From: Agapetus fuscipes
Taxonomy: Eukaryota > Arthropoda > Insecta > Trichoptera > Glossosomatidae
Assembly (NCBI GenBank): GCA_951799405.1
Contig: OX637343.1
Location: forward strand, 11,014,524 to 11,078,523
Direction: 5' to 3'
DNA length: 64,000 nucleotides
Under the pieces are notes generated by a model. It did not search any database. It was not told where the DNA came from and saw nothing but the letters and a program-made list of their open reading frames with translations. This document shows, piece by piece, positions 49,701-55,700 of the stretch; position 1 is the first letter of the stretch, and each line of letters starts with the position of its first letter. A program made the translations under genes and the position numbers.

Positions 49701-52700
49701 TTGCAATTTCAGAGATGATTCCTTCTTGAGTTTTTCTAGCTCTTGGTCGGTTGATTGCGCTTTAGCGATATCTCCATAGTTGATTGTTGAAGGTATCGTT
49801 ATGGCCTCTACTCTTGACAAGGCGTCTGCTACTACATTGTCCGGTCCAGGTATATACCTCACATCTGTTGTAAACTGTGAGATGTAGTCCAGTTGCCGTT
49901 CTTGTCTCGGTGTAGAGCAGTTCCTCTTGTTTCTGAACGCAAATGTCAATGGTTTATGATCGGTGAGGATGTGAAAAATTCTTCCTTCTATTAACTGCCG
50001 AAAATACTTGGTGGCTTCGTATATAGCTGACAGTTCTCTGTCGTATGTGCTGTATCTTCTCTGTGCGTCGCTGAATTTTCTTGAAAAAAATGCAAGTGGC
50101 TGCCATGATCCTTCTTGAAGTTGCTGCAGGGCTGCCCCCATGGCGAACTCTGATGCGTCTACCACAAGTGATAGCTCCGCGTCAGGTTTGGGGTGTGCTA
50201 GCATAGTGGCTTGGGCCAAGTCGGCCTTGCACTTTTCAAAGGCGTTTTCCAACTCGCTCGTCCATGTGATGGGTCTCTTGTCATTTTTCTTGTAGTTTGA
50301 TGTAGCTTCAAATAGAACACGTTGCGCATTAATTGCGTGTGGTAAAAATCTTCGATAGAAATTGACCATGCCAAGGAATCTTCGGAGTGCTCTCACTTCT
50401 TGTGGTATGGGGAACTCGAGGATCTGCTGCACCTTTTCAGGCAGTGGCGAAGTTCCAGCTGCGGTAACCTTGTATCCCAGAAAGCTAACTTCTCGTTTTC
50501 CGAAGTTGCACTTTTCGGGGTTGATAACCAGTCCATACTCGCACAGCCTTTTGAAAATTGTCTTCAAATGTTCGGTGTGTTGTTCTTCGTTCTTGGACGC
50601 AATCAAAATGTCATCCAGATAGGTGAAACAGAATCCCAGGTCTCTGGTAACTTCGTGAATGAATCTCTGGAATGTTTGAGCTGCGTTACAGAGACCAAAT
50701 TGCATGGCTGTAAACTCGAACAATCCGAATGGTGTAATGATGGCAGTTTTGTTCACATCTTCAGGGTTGACCGGGATTTGATGGTACGCTCGTTCTAGGT
50801 CCAATGTACTGAATATCTTCGCATCATGCAGGCGGTGTGCGAAGTCGTGGATGTGCGGTATGGGATAGCAGTCCGGAGTGGTCTTGGCGTTTAAGGCGCG
50901 GTAGTCTCCACATGGTCTCCAACCTCCATTGGGTTTTTTCACCATATGCAGCGGGCTGGACCAATTGCTTTTGGATGGGCGGCATATCCCTAGTTTCATC
51001 ATCTTGGCAAATTCTTGTTGGGCGGCTTCCAGATGTCCAGGTGCTAATCTTCGTGCTTTGGCTGTGACAGGTTGTCCCTTGGTTTCGATGATGTGTGTCA
51101 CTGTGTGTTTCGTTGCTTGTGGCGCTTCCTTTGCTTGACAGTGAATCAATGTGGGATACATGGAGATGATCTTGTGGTATGGGTCAAGATTGTTTATCAT
51201 CGATAGCTTGGCCGATGGTCCTGGTGCTCTGTGTCCTCTTGAGATTAGCTGAGTTGTGCCATCGATAAGACATTGTCTACGTAGGTCCACTAATATGTTG
51301 TGCTGGTGGAGAAGATCAGCTCCAATAATGGGTTGTCCGACATCCGCGATGATAAAAGTCCACTCAAACTCACGGCGAAGTCCGAGACTGATCTTGATGT
51401 CTTGTGTACCATAAGTACGAATCCTGGTGCCATTTGCTGCGTAGATTTCCGGAAATGCTGTCTGTTGGGTGTTGGTTGCTGCATTGTTGGAGAAGCGGCG
51501 GGGTGGTATGGCGGAAATGTCTGAGCCCGTGTCAATCAGAAACTTTTGAGATGACAGCGAGTCCCACACATGTAATCTGCAGCTTTGTGTTGGCGTCGGC
51601 GTCGAGCAAGCTGCTATTACTGAGCGCCTTTGAAGTTTTCCGCCATTTTGCATGGCTGTTGACATTTTCTGGCGTTGTTTCCGAAATTACTATGGTAGAA
51701 GCAAAGACCGTCAGCTGTTCTTGATGAGCTTGATGAGAAACGGTTCCCGGAGCGTCCGCGACTGTGACTTCTGCCTTGTCTCTGCAGTTTTGTTTCCAGC
51801 TGTTCTATTTTCCTCGTTAGCTCCCCTACTTGCATGATGAGCTGTGTAACAAGTGGGCGTAGAGAGTCTTGGCTTGAAGCTGGTGCAGGTGACTGCGTCA
51901 TACTGTAGATAGAAGGTCCCTGACAGACTTCTATAATGCGGTCAGCTATTGCGGCTTGTTGGTCCAGTGGCTGGTCAGGCGACACAGATAAAATCGTCTG
52001 GGCTTGTTGCGGCAGGTGCTGGAACCACAGGCTGCGAAGAATTGGGCTGTCTTGAAGTTTGTATCCTGCAAGCTGCTTCATTTGGAGGAGCAGCATTGAA
52101 GGTTTCTTGTCTCCCAAGGAGAGTCCATGTAACAGCTTTGCTAGGGATTTTTCCTCAGATTCCTTGAACCGGTCGATGAGAGCGTTCTTCAGCGTGTCGT
52201 ACATCTTCTCCGCCGGAGGCGCCATGATGACATCGGCGACACATTCAAGGGCGTCTTGATCCAAGCCACCGACGAGTATGAAGTATTTTGTGCTGTCCAC
52301 GGTAACTCCAGCATGTTGAAATTGAGTCTCAGCTTGTGCGATCCACAGACCGACGTTTTTACGCCAGAATGGCGGCATCTTGATGCTCACTTTGGCGGCT
52401 TCCATTGTTCTTGCACTTTGATTAAATGTTTAAAAATGTTACTGCACTTTGATTGATTATTACGGGTCACCAAATTTTTTGTTTTAAATCACGTCGGGCG
52501 TCACCACTTTGGAGGTTGTGAGTGTGTGTGGTGTGCCGACGTGCTTGATAGGCGAGCAGGATGCTTGATGCTTGAAGTGGGGGAAGGAAAGGAAATATGG
52601 AAAGTGGCAATTAGGACGTAACTTGAAACTTTTGAGGAAGTTCAGATTGGCCCTAACAAGGACCTTTTGTTGTGAGCAGGAGAAAAAACTGTAAACTTTT

Positions 52701-55700
52701 GAGGGAAATTAAAAGTGGCCCTAAGAAGGACCTTTTGTGTTGTGATGTGAGCAGTGTGCTGTAGGAGACGGTTGCCTCAAGTCTGTTCCGGGCGAGGTCT
52801 TGAGAATCTTCTAGGTGAAGATGTGGCGAAGCTGGAGATGTCCAGGTGAAGGTATGATGAAGCTGGAGATGTCCAGGCGAAGGTATGATGAAGCTGGAGA
52901 TGTCCAGGCGAAGGTATGATGAAGCTGGAGATGTCCAGGCGAAGGCGCGAGGTAAGATGTCGTCTCTGCTTGGAAATTGGCGGGAATGCGAGAGATGTCT
53001 TGAGATTTTGGCGGGAGATGTAGATGTCCGCTCGGTGGTCTCGAAGTTTCTCTGGTGATGATGTAGTGGTCTGCGGAGACGTCCAGGCGACGGTGCAAAG
53101 TTGTTTTGCGTCTCTGCTTGGAAATCGGCGGGAACGCGAGACGGCTTGCAATTTTGGCGGGAGCGCGGTGAGATGTTGCTCGTTCCGTGGTCTCAGTGTG
53201 TCTGGCTGTTTGGAGCGCGGCGTACGCGTTTTATACTCCCACTCGTTCTCGCGCGGGCCCACTACTAGGGGTGGGCACGCACAATTTTCGGATTATCTTC
53301 TTTTTATCTGATTTCAGATATCTGGTTTTCTTTCATCTTCTGTACTGATGCACCACAATATTCATTTTCATTTGAACAAAGATTGAGCATAGTGGGGAGG
53401 AACTATCACTAAATTTAAAATATTCATGAAATGGCTGACGTTTAAACGTGGTTACTATGGAAACGGCAAATAATAGTTTGTTATCGGTCGCTTAGAAGGA
53501 TAGCCCCATACAAGGTTGATACTCGAAATTCAAAAATGGTTCCATTTCTGACAATGCGCATCCGCACATTTTCATTTCAACACCGTTACCACTTACCAGT
53601 TGCGTAATGTAACATTACGCAACGGGTGTGGAAATGTATAGCATTGTGATTGCGTTAGCCGTTTTGTAATTAGTAAATTACCAAATAGGAGTAGAAAATT
53701 AGTTATTTATGCCACTGCCAAGTAATGATAGTCTTTTTAACACGAGTGCTAGTTTGTGCCATGAGGCGCAGCCGAATGGCACAATGGAAAACACGAGTGT
53801 TACAAAGACTAATTACGTGCAGTGGCATACAATACTTTTTCTACGACCATGAGAGAATTAACAAAATAGTGAATAATAGTCATTATAATGTACTCGTCCA
53901 TTTGAAGTAATTAAAACCTTACCTTTGTCAAAACGTGTGATTTATCATTCCCTTCGATTATCTAATCTAACCTAAGTTGTAAAAATAAATTATATTTAGG
54001 TTTCATATTGAATTCATGCCCACAAGCCGACACATATGTATAAGGTTGCGCTTTTACATCCTGCATATAAGCTTAAACATTCAAACCCAAAACTCAAATA
54101 AACATATGCCCTGCAGTTGTATTGGCAGGTGAACCAAATTTGTACAGCATAGGTGATCAACCTCATACTCACCTATTGACCAAGTAACTTTTTGAGTTTG
54201 TTTATTTTTTGCGGTGAAATTTTTTGTATTGTTTTCCTTTCAAGCCTTTTATTTTCCATTGAAAAAAGGAAAGCTTTATTTGGAGCAATCCGATAAATAA
54301 ATTCGATAAATTTTAGCACTATTAACAATTTTTATTTGACTCTACACATAAAATATACTTATTTATTTTCAATATTTTTCAGGGTTCGGTGGTTAACACA
54401 GTGAAAGTCCATTGTATATTAATTAAATAACACACAGTTTTAATTCACTTTTATTTTATTTAAATTATGTCTAACGTTTTCGCCTAAAAGGCATCCTCAG
54501 GACAATGACAATCAAAAATTTGAGGAAATTTTTAAAAGAAATTTTTGAAGAAATTTTTAAATAAAATAAAAGTGAATTAAAACTGTGTGTTATTTAATTA
54601 ATATTATTTATTTTCATCTGAACAGGGCTGAAAGTCTCATCACCACGGTAATTCCTACCTACCGAATATCACTAATATTGTATGAAGCCTAATCAGCTGA
54701 TCGCTTGCGGCCATCTTGGATTGACAGGTCTTCATACCCCATACAAGGTTGACATTTGAAATTAAAAAATGGTTCCAATTCTGACAATGCGCATGCGCAC
54801 ATGTTCATTTTAACACGGTTACCGGTTGCATAATGTAACATTATGCAACGGGTGTAGAAATGTATGGCATTGTGATTGCGTTAGCCGTTTTGTAATTAGT
54901 AAATTACCAAATGGGAGTAGAAAATAAATATTTACATCATTGTTGGTAGCATGTAAAACAATTAGATTTGTAATCGATGTTTAAAAACCCGTGTTTTCAA
55001 CAAGCGCGTGATTATTGTAATTAAACATGTGTGACGTGAAAACGGTAGGTAGGTAACGTTAGTAACGTAATAGATTTGTGGATAGGAATGCAATTCACCA
55101 ACCTAATCTGTCTCGTCAGAAACAGGTATTAATACCATCAATTAATAATTCATTATTATATATTTTAATAAATTATTAATTAATAATTACCTAATGACTT
55201 CTGTTGAACCAGGATCAAAGTTATTCTCGACAGAACACGACACAGGCGAGGATCTAACCAGCGTTATTCTATTCCAAATACGCCAGAAAGATCTGGCACT
55301 TGAAGCTCTTGGCCATAACCCCGATATATTGCCATTCTCGATTATATTGTTAAGTAGGTACACATGCAGCATGTTTTTTTGACTGTCATTTTTTTGAGAC
55401 GACGATTTCATTTTGATGGTCATTTTTTAGAAGAGTGCGAAATTTTGGCCCATGTAACTTTCTTGAATAGGTACCTACTCAATACGGCGCGCGGGTTGAA
55501 AATTTGGAGACTAAAGCGGGTGATCGACGTACGAGCTATTATACCGCGGTTTTAGAGCGACGGTTTTACTCGCGGCTCGTCAGCGCTGATCGACTAGCGA
55601 GCAAAACAGTCGTGCGATCGCGGTCGGTTCAAGATGTCGTGCTCAAAATATGAAGTTTTGTGTTACCTCGCTATAGCATGCAACGAAATTAGAAAAAATA

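Larger units (their letters stand above)
47006..53357 (-). mobile_element. Ty3/Gypsy LTR retrotransposon, apparently young
   Basis: On the minus strand the order is 5' LTR (53357-52509), primer-binding site, gag, pol (protease, RT, RNase H, integrase), purine tract, 3' LTR (47982-47006). The flanks share ATATT (47001-47005 and 53358-53362), a 5-bp target duplication. LTRs start TGTGGTGCATC on the coding strand. No env-like frame is present between pol and the 3' LTR. Gag and pol are open and the LTRs are nearly identical apart from one length difference, so the insertion is recent. It lies in intron 1 of the DUF229 gene, in the same orientation as that gene. Confidence 0.93.
46376..54930. repeat. 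About 1-kb tandem duplication, both copies interrupted
   Basis: Unit 1 is 46376-47005 continued at 53358-53694, split by the Gypsy element. Unit 2 is 53695-54930, split by a 232-bp fold-back element at 54372-54603. Both units begin AAATTAGTTATTTATGCCAC, contain a LINE-A tail in the middle, and end AATTAGTAAATTACCAAAT. The repeat start includes an inverted pair around TATGCCACTGC/GCAGTGGCATA (46391-46512 and 53709-53831) and a near-palindrome TTGCGTAATGTAACATTACG. Confidence 0.8.
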
